Of a DNA stretch of 64,000 nucleotides, positions 43,233 to 52,599 are shown piece after piece. The DNA comes from DATAEE01 sp036258175 (lineage in GTDB: Bacteria > Acidobacteriota > Vicinamibacteria > Vicinamibacterales > 2-12-FULL-66-21). The stretch spans positions 30,544 through 94,543 of the forward strand of contig DATAEE010000345.1 in the NCBI GenBank assembly GCA_036258175.1, given 5' to 3'. The notes under the pieces were generated by a model. That model was not told the origin of the DNA. It saw nothing but the letters and a program-made list of their open reading frames with translations, and ran no database searches. Position 1 is the stretch's first letter. The number at the start of each line of letters is the position of its first letter. The translations under genes were made by a program, and so were the position numbers.

Positions 43233-46055
43233 CTAGGCTGCGGGCTTCGCCCCTAAAATGCCGCGGAGAAAGCCTCCGGTATGGGACCCGGACACGAGCG
43301 CGACATCCTCCGGCGTCCCGGCGGCGATCACGCGTCCGCCGGCGTCCCCTCCTTCGGGACCCAGATCGATGACGTGATCCGCCGACTTGATGACGTCGAG
43401 GTTGTGCTCGATGACGACGATCGTATTTCCCTGTTCGACGAGCTTGTTCAAGACGTCGAGCAGCTTTTTCGTGTCCTCGAAGTGCAGGCCAGTCGTGGGC
43501 TCGTCGAGGATGTAGAGCGTCCGACCGGTACCGCGCCGCGATAGCTCACGCGCCAGCTTCACCCGCTGCGCCTCGCCGCCCGATAGCGTCGTCGCCGACT
43601 GCCCGAGCTCGATGTATCCGAGTCCGACATCCTGAAGTGTGCGCAGTTTGTTGGCAATCGTCGGAAAATTCTCGAGCAGCGGCAACGCCTGATCCACAGT
43701 CAGGTCGAGTACTTCCGCAATCGACTTGCCCCGGTATTTGATCTCCAGCGTCTCGCGGTTGTAGCGGCGGCCCTTGCACTCCTCGCACGTCACGTACACG
43801 TTCGGCAGAAAGTGCATCTCGATCGCGATGACGCCGTCACCCTGGCAGCTCTCGCATCTTCCGCCCTTGACATTGAACGAGAACCGGCCGGGCCGGAACC
43901 CGCGCGCCTTCGCGTCCGGCATCATCGCGAAGAGCTCGCGGATGAATGTGAACAGACCCGTGTAGGTGGCGGGATTCGAGCGAGGCGTCCGGCCGATGGG
44001 CGACTGGTCGATCTGGATGACCTTGTCGAGGAGCTCGATGCCCTGAATGCCCGCGCACGCGCCCGGCTCATCCCCGGCGCGATAGAGCGCACGCGCGAGC
44101 GAGCGATACAGGATTTCGTTGACGAGTGTGGACTTCCCCGAGCCGCTTACGCCCGTGACGGCGGTGAACACGCCAAGAGGAATCGTCACGTCGACGTTCT
44201 GGAGATTGTTCGCGCGCGCGCCGCGGATCACCACTTCGCCGCGGAGCGCCGGCCGTCGTCCGCGGGGCGCATCGATCTTTCGTTGTCCGCGGAGATACTC
44301 CCCAGTCAGCGACCCCGAGCCATCGCTCAGCAACTCGACTGGCGAGCCCTGGAAGATCACGTGTCCGCCGTGCTCCCCCGCACCCGGGCCCAGATCGACG
44401 ACGTAGTCCGCCGTGCGAATTGTTTCCTCGTCATGCTCGACGACGACCACTGTATTACCCAGGTCCCTCAGGCGCGACAGTGTCGCCAGAAGACGGCGGT
44501 TATCGCGCTGGTGGAGACCGATTGACGGCTCGTCGAGGACGTAGAGCACGCCGGTCAGCTGCGAGCCTATCTGCGTCGCCAGCCTGATTCGCTGGCCTTC
44601 GCCGCCTGACAGCGTGGCAGCGCTCCGGCCGAGCGTCAGGTACCCGACACCCACGTCGTTAAGGAACCTGAGACGATCGCGAATCTCGCGCAGGATCCGG
44701 CCGGCGATGAGCGTTTCGCGTTCGTTCAACTCCAACGCGTCGAAGACGCCAAGCGCATCGCTGATCGGCAGGTTCACGTAATCGGAGATCGTTCGCTGCT
44801 TCACGCGCACGGCGCGGGTTTCCGGTTTGAGCCGTTCGCCGCCGCAGCCCACGCACGGTCTCAGCGACCGATACGGTTCGAGCGCCTCCTGCTCGAGCCA
44901 AGAACCTTCTTCGTACCGCCGGCGCAGATTCGGAATCACACCCTCGAAGCCGGCGCCGAATGGATCCTTCGCAGCGCGCGACCCGCTTGGTTTGCCGGTA
45001 CCCGGCCCGAACAGCAACACGTCGCGTTGTCTTTTCGGCAGCTGGCAGAACGGGGTGTCCAGATCGATCCCGAAGTTGCGGCCGAGTGCGACGAGCGCGT
45101 CGCGGATCAGCTTCTTGTCTCCCCGCGTCCAGGGAGCGATCGCTCCTTCCGACAGTGACAGCCCCTCGTCTGGAACGATGCGAGAAGGATCGAAGTCGTA
45201 AACGGCGCCGAGGCCCTGACACTCCGGACACGCGCCGTGCGGCGAGTTGAAGGAGAACGCGCGCGGGGTCATCTCGGGCATGCTGATCCCGCACTGCGTA
45301 CACGCCAGCCGCCGGGAGAAGAGCCGATCGCCGCCTTCGAACGTATTGATCACCACGATGTCGTCGGCGAGGTTCAGGGCGATCTCGATCGACTCGGCAA
45401 GCCGGCGCTCGAATCCCGACTTCAGGACGAGCCGATCGACAACGACGTCAATCGTGTGGTTGCGACGGCGGTCGAGTTTGATCTCATCGTCCAGCGAGAG
45501 GAGGTGGCCGTCGACTCGGACCCGCGTGAAGCCGCGCTGCCGGAGCTGGAGGAGCTCCTTCTTGAACTCCCCTTTCCTCCCGCGCACGGCCGGCGCCAGA
45601 ATGTTGATGCGTTCTTCGGTGGGATACAGCATCACCATGTCCACAATGCGCTCGAGCGACTGCGACGTGATCTCGCGTCCGCACTGATGACAATGCGGGA
45701 TGCCGATGTTGGCGAAGAGCAGGCGCATGTAGTCGTAGATTTCGGTGACCGTCCCGACTGTGGACCGTGGGTTGGAGCCGGTCGTCTTCTGCTCGATGGC
45801 GATGGCTGGTGAGAGGCCGTCGATCAGGTCGACATCCGGCTTCTCCATCTGCTCGAGAAACTGGCGGGCGTATGCGGACAGCGATTCGACATAGCGACGC
45901 TGACCTTCGGCGTAGATCGTGTCGAAGGCGAGCGACGACTTCCCCGATCCGGAGAGACCGGTGATGACGACGAGCTTGTTGCGGGGAAGATCGACGTCGA
46001 TATTCTTGAGGTTGTGGACGCGTGCGCCGCGCACCGCAATCCTGTCGTGCGCCAT
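43233..46055 (-). CDS. uvrA: Excinuclease ABC subunit A
   Basis: 940 residues, standard UvrA length. Starts IAVRGARVHNLKNIDVDLPR; Walker A sites GLSGSGKSS and GVSGSGKST, signature motifs LSGGEGQR and LSGGEAQR, and zinc-finger cysteines (CHQCG, CTQCG, CESCQGDG) are present. Recognises bulky DNA lesions in nucleotide excision repair. The frame is open another 98 codons upstream, but ATG 46055 is the conserved start (MAHDRI). Confidence 0.97.
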   Translation of the reverse strand: MAHDRIAVRGARVHNLKNIDVDLPRNKLVVITGLSGSGKSSLAFDTIYAEGQRRYVESLSAYARQFLEQMEKPDVDLIDGLSPAIAIEQKTTGSNPRSTVGTVTEIYDYMRLLFANIGIPHCHQCGREITSQSLERIVDMVMLYPTEERINILAPAVRGRKGEFKKELLQLRQRGFTRVRVDGHLLSLDDEIKLDRRRNHTIDVVVDRLVLKSGFERRLAESIEIALNLADDIVVINTFEGGDRLFSRRLACTQCGISMPEMTPRAFSFNSPHGACPECQGLGAVYDFDPSRIVPDEGLSLSEGAIAPWTRGDKKLIRDALVALGRNFGIDLDTPFCQLPKRQRDVLLFGPGTGKPSGSRAAKDPFGAGFEGVIPNLRRRYEEGSWLEQEALEPYRSLRPCVGCGGERLKPETRAVRVKQRTISDYVNLPISDALGVFDALELNERETLIAGRILREIRDRLRFLNDVGVGYLTLGRSAATLSGGEGQRIRLATQIGSQLTGVLYVLDEPSIGLHQRDNRRLLATLSRLRDLGNTVVVVEHDEETIRTADYVVDLGPGAGEHGGHVIFQGSPVELLSDGSGSLTGEYLRGQRKIDAPRGRRPALRGEVVIRGARANNLQNVDVTIPLGVFTAVTGVSGSGKSTLVNEILYRSLARALYRAGDEPGACAGIQGIELLDKVIQIDQSPIGRTPRSNPATYTGLFTFIRELFAMMPDAKARGFRPGRFSFNVKGGRCESCQGDGVIAIEMHFLPNVYVTCEECKGRRYNRETLEIKYRGKSIAEVLDLTVDQALPLLENFPTIANKLRTLQDVGLGYIELGQSATTLSGGEAQRVKLARELSRRGTGRTLYILDEPTTGLHFEDTKKLLDVLNKLVEQGNTIVVIEHNLDVIKSADHVIDLGPEGGDAGGRVIAAGTPEDVALVSGSHTGGFLRGILGAKPAA

Positions 46056-46117
46056 GGCCCTCTGTCGGGAAATCTGCGCTTCCCGCAAAGGGTTCATTCT
46101 ATCAGAATCGTTGCGCC

Positions 46118-47608
46118 TCAGCGGCCCGGGTGAGACCTGATCCGACTGTTCCGGTACCCGTACACGAAGTACAGCACCAGACCAATCGCGAGCCAGAGAC
46201 CGAAGCGCTCCCACGCCTGCCGCGGAAGACCCTGCATGATGAACACGCATCCCGCGGTGCCGAGCAACGACACGACCCACACGAACGGCACGCGAAACGG
46301 CCGAGGACGCGCCGGATCCGTGTAGCGCAGCACGAGCACGCCGACGCACACGATCGCGAAGGCAAAGAGGGTTCCGATGTTCGTGAGGTCGTAGGTCTCG
46401 GCCGCATCACCGATGAGCGCTGCAATGCCGACGGCGATGCCGGTAATGAGCGTCGTGACGTGCGGAATCCGATGGACCGGATGGACCCGCGCGGCCCATT
46501 GCGGAAGCAGGCCGTCGCGCGCCATCGCAAAGAAAATGCGCGGTTGTCCGTACTGAAAGACGAGCAGGACCGCGGTCATCGAGACGGCGGCGCCAAGCGC
46601 GACAATCCAGCCGACCGCTTCAAACCCCGCCAGTTGGAGCGCGCGCGCCAGCGGGTCGGCAACAGCCAGCTCCGTATAGGGAACCATCCCCGTCAGCACC
46701 GCTCCGATGACGACGTAAATGAAGGTACAAATGGCAAGTCCCCCCAGAATCCCGATTGGCAGGTTCCGTTGGGGGTTTCTCGTTTCTTCCGCCGCCGTCG
46801 AAATGGCGTCGAAGCCGATGTAGGCGAAGAAAACGATCGCGGCTCCCTGATGGATGCCGGTAAACCCGTTCGGCGCAAACGGCCGGTAGTTGGCAGGATT
46901 GAGGTGCGTCGCGCCGACGACGACGAACAAGGCGAGCGCAGCAAGCTTGATCACCACCATGATGTTGTTGGCACGGGCGCTCTCGCGCACGCCGCGCAGG
47001 AGCAACCACGTGATGACCATCACGATCGCGAACGCCGGAAGATTCACGAGGATGGGCATGCCAAACAGCCGTGGCGCCGTTTCGAGCAGCCCGTGTACTT
47101 CAGGAATCGGACTGAGCAGCGCCGTGCGATACCCGGTCGTCAGCCAGACCGGCAGCTGCACGCCGATGCCCCGGACGAGCGTATTGAAATAGTCGCCCCA
47201 CGAGATCGCGACAGCCACGTTACCGACGGCGTATTCGAGGATCAGGTCCCAACCGATGATCCAGGCCACGAGTTCGCCCAGCGTCGCGTACGCATAGGCG
47301 TAAGCGCTCCCTGCCTGCGGAATCATCGCGGCGAGCTCCGCGTAACACAGTCCCGCCAGCGCGCACGCTGCGCCGAGCAGCAGGAACGAAAAGACCAGCG
47401 CGGGCCCGGCGCCGTAGCGGATCACGTTGCCCGAGGAATCAACCTGTCCCGCCGCGGCGGTCCCAATTGCGCCGAAAATACCCGCCCCAATCACGGCCCC
47501 GATTCCCAGCATGATCAGGTCGCCGGCGCCGAGGGCGCGCCTCAGAGAGTGCGCATCGTCGCCTTCGATGAGCAGATCGCCGATGGCCTTCCGTCGGAAG
47601 AGATGCAT
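46118..47608 (-). CDS. APC-superfamily permease (cationic amino acid transporter type)
   Basis: 496 residues, about fourteen helices. Starts LIEGDDAHSLRRALGAGDL, followed by the APC helix 1 motif LGIGAVIGAGIFGAIG; later AYATLGELVAWIIGWDLILE and GFDAISTAAEETRNPQRNLP are typical of CAT/YfnA-like transporters. Moves amino acids across the inner membrane; substrate unknown. Different subfamily from the permease at 13466. Not in an obvious operon. Confidence 0.9.
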   Translation of the reverse strand: MHLFRRKAIGDLLIEGDDAHSLRRALGAGDLIMLGIGAVIGAGIFGAIGTAAAGQVDSSGNVIRYGAGPALVFSFLLLGAACALAGLCYAELAAMIPQAGSAYAYAYATLGELVAWIIGWDLILEYAVGNVAVAISWGDYFNTLVRGIGVQLPVWLTTGYRTALLSPIPEVHGLLETAPRLFGMPILVNLPAFAIVMVITWLLLRGVRESARANNIMVVIKLAALALFVVVGATHLNPANYRPFAPNGFTGIHQGAAIVFFAYIGFDAISTAAEETRNPQRNLPIGILGGLAICTFIYVVIGAVLTGMVPYTELAVADPLARALQLAGFEAVGWIVALGAAVSMTAVLLVFQYGQPRIFFAMARDGLLPQWAARVHPVHRIPHVTTLITGIAVGIAALIGDAAETYDLTNIGTLFAFAIVCVGVLVLRYTDPARPRPFRVPFVWVVSLLGTAGCVFIMQGLPRQAWERFGLWLAIGLVLYFVYGYRNSRIRSHPGR

Positions 47609-47635
47609 AGGGTCAGAATCCTATAGCGGTTTGGG

Positions 47636-48547
47636 TCAGCGTCCCCGAACGGGCACGTCAAGACGGTAAACGGTGTCGGCCGACGCGACGACGAGCCCAC
47701 CCGCTGGATCGATCGCAACCCCAATGAGTGACGAGGAAGCCACGACGAGTTCCGGCTCGCTTAACCGGTCGTCCGACCCACGGCGGAGCCGATATAAGCC
47801 ACTCGAGCCGGCCAGTGCCTCGACGACGTAGAGAGCGCCGGATGCGTCAAAGGCGAGGCCCTGCGGCCGCCCGAAGCCGGACCACACGACATCGACTTGT
47901 CCCGTCAGCCCGACGCGATAAAGGGCATCGCGCGGAGCGAGCGTGGGGCCTGTGACATAGAGCGATTGGTCGGGTCCGTACGCCAGATGGAATGCGGCCA
48001 CACTCGGCGGAAGTGAGGCGAAGATCGCGGCCGATCCGTCGGGCGCGACCCGGAAAATCGATCCCGATCGATCGCCAACGTAAAGCTGCCCTTGGGGATC
48101 GAATGCCAGACCGCAGGCTACTCCGAGATCGGTCGCGAAAGGTTCGGCAGCGCCTGTTTCGTTGACGCGATAGACAGAGCCCTCGAAACGGCTCGACACG
48201 TACAGCCGTCCGGCTGGATCGATCGCCAGCGACGTGGGATTCAGGATTCCCGTCGCGAAAGGTTCGCGTATTCCGCCAGGAGTGACTTTGAAGATCGAGA
48301 CCGGCGCCTGTTGTCCCCTCGTGCCACTGAAGGTAACGAAGAGGTTCCCCTCCGCATCGAAGACCGGGCTGTCGACGAGATGCAGACCTGTCGCAAGCGG
48401 TACCGCTACATCGAGCAAAACGGTCGTGCCCGCCACATCATCCAGACGGACCGGCATGCGGCCCCCCTCGACCTCCGGCGGAACGACGACGACGAGCTCG
48501 GTGGGACGAGCGAAGACGACGCGCGCATCGTGAGGACCGATCCGCAC
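47636..48547 (-). CDS. NHL/SMP-30-like beta-propeller protein with TIG domain
   Basis: 303 residues from GTG 48547. Most of it is a six-bladed NHL-type propeller with repeated phrases NLFVTFSGTRGQQ, RLYVSSRFEGSVYRV, QLYVGDRSGSIFRV and ALYVVEALAGSSGLYRL. The reading frame stays open upstream to about 48700 and encodes ISPSWAVPGGRVTIAGSDFR, the start of an IPT/TIG domain that joins smoothly to the annotated N-terminus. No ATG, GTG or TTG precedes it in frame, so the true start may be non-canonical (between 48655 and 48685) or the gene may have lost its start. No signal peptide seen. Confidence 0.65.
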   Translation of the reverse strand: MRIGPHDARVVFARPTELVVVVPPEVEGGRMPVRLDDVAGTTVLLDVAVPLATGLHLVDSPVFDAEGNLFVTFSGTRGQQAPVSIFKVTPGGIREPFATGILNPTSLAIDPAGRLYVSSRFEGSVYRVNETGAAEPFATDLGVACGLAFDPQGQLYVGDRSGSIFRVAPDGSAAIFASLPPSVAAFHLAYGPDQSLYVTGPTLAPRDALYRVGLTGQVDVVWSGFGRPQGLAFDASGALYVVEALAGSSGLYRLRRGSDDRLSEPELVVASSSLIGVAIDPAGGLVVASADTVYRLDVPVRGR

Positions 48548-48651
48548 GCCTGGCAGTCGCGTGAGGCGAGCGTCGAGCCGGAAGTCAGATCCGGCGATGG
48601 TGACACGACCGCCCGGAACGGCCCAGGAAGGAGAGATAGAGGAGATCGCGC

Positions 48652-49185
48652 CTATGTTTCGTCCAGTTCGGCGTTCCAGTAGAAGTAATCGCGCCAGCTG
48701 TCAGGCGCATTCCGGAGACCAATCGTAATGCGGATCGCCGGGACGCGGTCTGGACGCCTCGGCACGCGAACGAGGTGCATGTTCGCTTCGGCAGGCGTCC
48801 GCCCGCCCTTGCGACGGTTGCAGTTCACGCAGCACGTGACGATGTTCTCCCAGTCCTTCCGGCCCCCGAGGGCGACCGGGATGACATGGTCGAACGTCAG
48901 CTCGCTCGTGGGAAAGACCTCGCCACAGTATTGGCAGGTGTGGTCGTCGCGCGCGTAGATGTTCGCGCGCGAGAACGGCACGTAGTCGAACCGGCGCTTG
49001 ATCTTGACGTAGCGCAAAAGCCGGATGACCGAGGGCAGCTTGAACGTGAACGAGACAGATCGAATCTCACGGTCGTGGACCGAGATGACCTCGACCTTCC
49101 CCTGGCACCAGAGCGTAATCGCCTTCTGCCAGTGAACGACCTTCAGCGGCTCGTACGTGGCGTTAAGGAGGAGCGTTTGCTCCAT
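48652..49185 (-). CDS. HNH endonuclease-family protein
   Basis: 177 residues. The first half has LLNATYEPLKVVHWQKAITL and RLLRYVKIKRRFDYVPFSR; the HNH core has Cys pairs CQYC and CVNC around TFDHVIPVALGGRKDWENIV. This layout (McrA-like, stand-alone) is a widespread family of chromosomal HNH proteins of unclear role. ATG 49185 is preferred over 49227: GGAG lies upstream and MEQTLLLNATYEPL is the usual start. Nothing nearby suggests a restriction system. Confidence 0.88.
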   Translation of the reverse strand: MEQTLLLNATYEPLKVVHWQKAITLWCQGKVEVISVHDREIRSVSFTFKLPSVIRLLRYVKIKRRFDYVPFSRANIYARDDHTCQYCGEVFPTSELTFDHVIPVALGGRKDWENIVTCCVNCNRRKGGRTPAEANMHLVRVPRRPDRVPAIRITIGLRNAPDSWRDYFYWNAELDET

Positions 49186-49277
49186 GGCGCTTCTGTCATT
49201 GTGCCCGACGGCTGACACGAGTGTCAAGATAACGAAGGGTCCTAACCCTCGTTAGCCCAGTAAGTTACACGGTTGAC

Positions 49278-50147
49278 TTAGACGGCCGCGCCCGCGATCG
49301 GACACGAGAGGCTCACCGGCGAGCGGTCCGGTGACGGCCGTGACGGCGCGATGCGGCGCAGCCGGCGGGCGGCGAAGGTGCTGAATTCGCGCACCATCAG
49401 GTCGCTGTCGGCGTAGTTCTGTGGCTGATACTGGCGCGGGAGTGGCGCCAGCGGCACCGCCATGGGCGGGTCAGCAGGTTGCTCGGCGAGCGCCTCCACG
49501 TAGCGCTGGGGATACGAGGGGTAATTCCGAAATGTGGCGGCGGCGACGCCTCCGTACGTTGCCTGCAATTCCGAAAAGTCGTGGCGCAGAAAATCGTACA
49601 CGGCGGGATTGGGATTCGTCGCCAGGTATTGCCGGACCATTCGGGACACGTCTTCGTAGAACTCGGGCCCATGCGACCACAGCGATCGCGCGCCGTCGGC
49701 CTTCGCGACCTTCCGGATCCCGACATCGTCCGGATCGATGTGATAGAGCTCGTGCACCACCGTATCGAGTTTCGCGATCCAGCCTTCAGCGTCCGGATAG
49801 AGCGATCGCTTCTTCGTACGAGAGAGCACCTGGTCGCAGAACCGCGGAAGAGCGAGCGAGATGAGGTACTTGATTCTCCGACCGCCGATCGTGACGTCCG
49901 GCGTCCGTGTGACGAACCAGGGGGACCGGCGCGTGACCTCGCCGCTGCGGCGATCGCGCCAGTAGTAGTAGCCGGGCTCGCTGGTTGGAAGCGTCAGACA
50001 GTGACAGGTGGCAAAGGCTCCGTCGGCCGCGCTGCGTCCGAATCGCGCGAAGACGACGACCTCATCGAGGTCGATGAAGGACAGCCTCGGAACTCTCCCC
50101 ACGAGGTCGCGCATGAGCGCGGTCACGCGCTCTGTGTAATTGAGCAT
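49278..50147 (-). CDS. Putative zinc metallopeptidase
   Basis: 289 residues, no signal peptide. VVHELYHIDPDD (131-142) contains HExxH (His132, Glu133, His136), and HGPEFYEDVSRMVRQYL about 25 residues later can offer the third ligand. The N-terminal part is globular with YYYWRDRRSGEVTRR. Family resemblance is to small predicted metallopeptidases of unknown role. ATG 50147 (MLNYTERVT) is preferred over an open frame to 50231. The C-terminal 60 residues are Pro/Arg-rich. Confidence 0.65.
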   Translation of the reverse strand: MLNYTERVTALMRDLVGRVPRLSFIDLDEVVVFARFGRSAADGAFATCHCLTLPTSEPGYYYWRDRRSGEVTRRSPWFVTRTPDVTIGGRRIKYLISLALPRFCDQVLSRTKKRSLYPDAEGWIAKLDTVVHELYHIDPDDVGIRKVAKADGARSLWSHGPEFYEDVSRMVRQYLATNPNPAVYDFLRHDFSELQATYGGVAAATFRNYPSYPQRYVEALAEQPADPPMAVPLAPLPRQYQPQNYADSDLMVREFSTFAARRLRRIAPSRPSPDRSPVSLSCPIAGAAV

Positions 50148-50275
50148 AGGCAGCCACGGCAGCGGCCGTGCAGACACACGTCCGCTCGACCTGAACCGTT
50201 CTCCTGCTGACAAAATGGGGAACGGAGCCACTATAGAGACCCACCCGTGCGGGTGTCAAGCTCCGCCGTTAGAAC

Positions 50276-51103
50276 TCAACGTTCAGGAATCGGAAATGGA
50301 AGCGGTCGTGGTGGCGGCGCTTGTTCTGGCGGGAGCGCGCTGCCGGGTAAGGAGCCAGGTTCCGTGCTGTCGAATGGTGCAACCTCGGGAAGCGCGTTCG
50401 CATCCAGCACGGCAGGCGGCTCGACGTAGCGCATGCGCCGCAAAACGAGCCGCTGCCGCGCCAGCAGCCGGCTCGACGGGTTGGCGGGGCTCAAAATGCG
50501 GGGATTCACGATCGCGCCGGCGAGCAGCGCCGCTTCGGGCGCACTCAGCGCCGAGGCGGGCTTGCCAAAATATGCGCGGGCCGCCGCTTCGGCACCCCAG
50601 ATACCGTCCCCCCACTCGATCAGGTTGAGATACAGCTCGAGAATGCGCCGTTTGCTCAGCTCGGCTTCCAGACGACGCGTAATGAGGAGCTCGCGCAGCT
50701 TGCGCAACGGGTTTCGAGACGGCGAGAGATAGAGATTCTTCGCGAGCTGCTGCGTGATCGTGCTACCGCCGCGGAGCATCTTTCCTTTTTCAAGATTGAT
50801 CTCGAACGACTTCTGAATCTGCTCGAGATCGATGCCGTCGTGCTCCCAGAATGTCGAATCCTCGGCGACGAGAACGGCCCGGGTCAGCGAATCGGAGATG
50901 CGACTGTACGGAACCCAGCGATGCTGGTGCCGGAGCTCGCGCCCAGCCGCGCGCGCTTCGCGCGAGCGGAGCTCCATGAAAGCGGTCGTCTCGGGACTTG
51001 AAGTCGCCAGGGGCCGAACGTCGGGCAGCGACAGATAGATGTAGGCGAAGACGGCAAACGCAGCCGCCGCGAAGCCGGCCGCCACTCGCCCGGCACTGCG
51101 CAT
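50276..51103 (-). CDS. mtgA: Monofunctional peptidoglycan transglycosylase
   Basis: 275 residues. One N-terminal membrane anchor (5-27) precedes a GT51 domain with AVLVAEDSTFWEHDGID (catalytic Glu), GGSTITQQLAKNLYLSPSRN and RRILELYLNLIEWGDGIWG. It polymerises glycan strands from lipid II in the periplasm. A C-terminal 40-residue Pro/Ala-rich tail is extra. No transpeptidase domain. Confidence 0.92.
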   Translation of the reverse strand: MRSAGRVAAGFAAAAFAVFAYIYLSLPDVRPLATSSPETTAFMELRSREARAAGRELRHQHRWVPYSRISDSLTRAVLVAEDSTFWEHDGIDLEQIQKSFEINLEKGKMLRGGSTITQQLAKNLYLSPSRNPLRKLRELLITRRLEAELSKRRILELYLNLIEWGDGIWGAEAAARAYFGKPASALSAPEAALLAGAIVNPRILSPANPSSRLLARQRLVLRRMRYVEPPAVLDANALPEVAPFDSTEPGSLPGSALPPEQAPPPRPLPFPIPER

Positions 51104-51130
51104 TTGTTCGATTATACAGGCGCGGTGAGA

Positions 51131-52588
51131 TTACCCGGAGACGACCACCTTGATCCGATCGCCAGGCCTAGGCTGCTCGTTCACCGGATAGTGGTTCATG
51201 ATCGCGAGCGTTTCGGGTTTGATATTTCCTTCGCTCGCGCGGCCTGCAATCCTCTGCCACGTATCGCCCGGCCGCACGGTATAAACATCGATCCGGTTCG
51301 CGCGAATGCGCGCCGCCTCCTCAGGGCTCAGCGGATCGAACGAGCTGATGCTCCGCGTGATGGCGCCGTCGACGCGGCTGAAGACTTCCTGCGGCGCCAT
51401 TCCGGCGACCAGGAACACTCTGCGCTGGTGCTCGAGATGAGCGGCCCGCACAACGACTCGGCCTAGACCCTCGACCGTTCCCTGATACGTTCCCACAAAG
51501 GCCGGCAGACCATTGATCTGCCCCCGGTTTCCTTCTACAAGGCGGAGTCCAGCACCCTGCATACTCGCGAGCGCCGTGTCTTCGAGAGATCCCCGCGGCT
51601 CCGGCACGAGCTGAAGGACCATGTAGGCCTCTTCGCGCGGCGCCTTCGCAGCCACCTGCGATGGCGCGTTCTGAATCTCCCAGCCCTCAGGGAATTCGAT
51701 CGCAAAGCGCAAATCCCCATGGAGGAAACGATTGCCTCGAACGACGCCCTGCTCCGGGCTGTCGCCGTACACGATGCCGTCGATCCGATTCAGGAATCCG
51801 TCCTCATTACGGGCGAACTGCCCGCGCGGTGCGGAGGCCTTCGCTTTCTCGACGGAAGCGTGGACCTGTTGCACGCGATCGGCCGGCGCCGGATGCGTCG
51901 ACAGCCAGTTCGGCACACCTCTCCGGCTGCCGGAGGCTTCGTCGATCCTCGCCAGCGTCGTGAGCATCCCGGCGATGCCTTCCGGATCCCAGCCGTTCTT
52001 CGCCGTGTACTCCGCGCCCAGCCGATCCGCCTCGAGTTCATCGTCCCGGCCATGCTTCAGGAACAGCACGCCGAGCGCGGTCTCGGCAAGTCCCTGCAGC
52101 GGCCTGGTCGACGGCACGAAGATCCCGAGCAATGCGAGGCCAACGCCTGCGCTCGTCGCCTTCGAGTACGCCGCTGCCGAATGGCGCGCGGTGACGTGAC
52201 CAATCTCGTGGCCCAGCACGCCCGCGAACTCTGCTTCGTTATCGAGGAAGGGCAGGATTCCGCGCGTAATGTAGATGTAGCCGCCTGGTAACGCGAACGC
52301 GTTCACCGCGGGTTGATCGACAACCGTGAAGTGCCACGGCAGATTCGGACGGTGTGAAGTGCGCGCGAGCCGTTGCCCCACTTCACTGACATATCGCTGC
52401 AGTTCGGCATCGCCGTAGACGCCCATCTGGCGCCGAACTTCCGCGTCGAGCTGTTTACCGGTCTCGATCTCCTGCGATTCGCTCATCAGCGACAGCTCGC
52501 GCTGGCCGGTCACCGGATTGGTGGCGCACGCCGCAAGCATGGCGATGATGACGGGAAGACACGTGCGAACGACGAGCTGGCGTGCCAT
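51131..52588 (-). CDS. M48 metallopeptidase lipoprotein with C-terminal LysM-like domain
   Basis: 485 residues. Lipobox MLAACATNPV (Cys21). The M48 catalytic motif is LGHEIGHVTARH (HEIGH 127-131), with the third ligand in DELEADRLGAEY; NAFALPGGYIYITRGIL lies just before. A middle domain (about 290-420) follows and the last ~55 residues, with YTVRPGDTWQRIAGRA, form a LysM-like peptidoglycan-binding module. Similar to BepA/YfgC-type periplasmic quality-control proteases with an added wall-binding end. ATG 52588 gives MARQLVV. Confidence 0.9.
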   Translation of the reverse strand: MARQLVVRTCLPVIIAMLAACATNPVTGQRELSLMSESQEIETGKQLDAEVRRQMGVYGDAELQRYVSEVGQRLARTSHRPNLPWHFTVVDQPAVNAFALPGGYIYITRGILPFLDNEAEFAGVLGHEIGHVTARHSAAAYSKATSAGVGLALLGIFVPSTRPLQGLAETALGVLFLKHGRDDELEADRLGAEYTAKNGWDPEGIAGMLTTLARIDEASGSRRGVPNWLSTHPAPADRVQQVHASVEKAKASAPRGQFARNEDGFLNRIDGIVYGDSPEQGVVRGNRFLHGDLRFAIEFPEGWEIQNAPSQVAAKAPREEAYMVLQLVPEPRGSLEDTALASMQGAGLRLVEGNRGQINGLPAFVGTYQGTVEGLGRVVVRAAHLEHQRRVFLVAGMAPQEVFSRVDGAITRSISSFDPLSPEEAARIRANRIDVYTVRPGDTWQRIAGRASEGNIKPETLAIMNHYPVNEQPRPGDRIKVVVSG

Positions 52589-52599
52589 CACGTGGCACG

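Noticed and set aside
48652..49185. HNH gene as part of a restriction or CRISPR-like defence system
   Set aside because: No methylase, RuvC-type or other defence gene is adjacent; stand-alone HNH proteins of this type are common on chromosomes.
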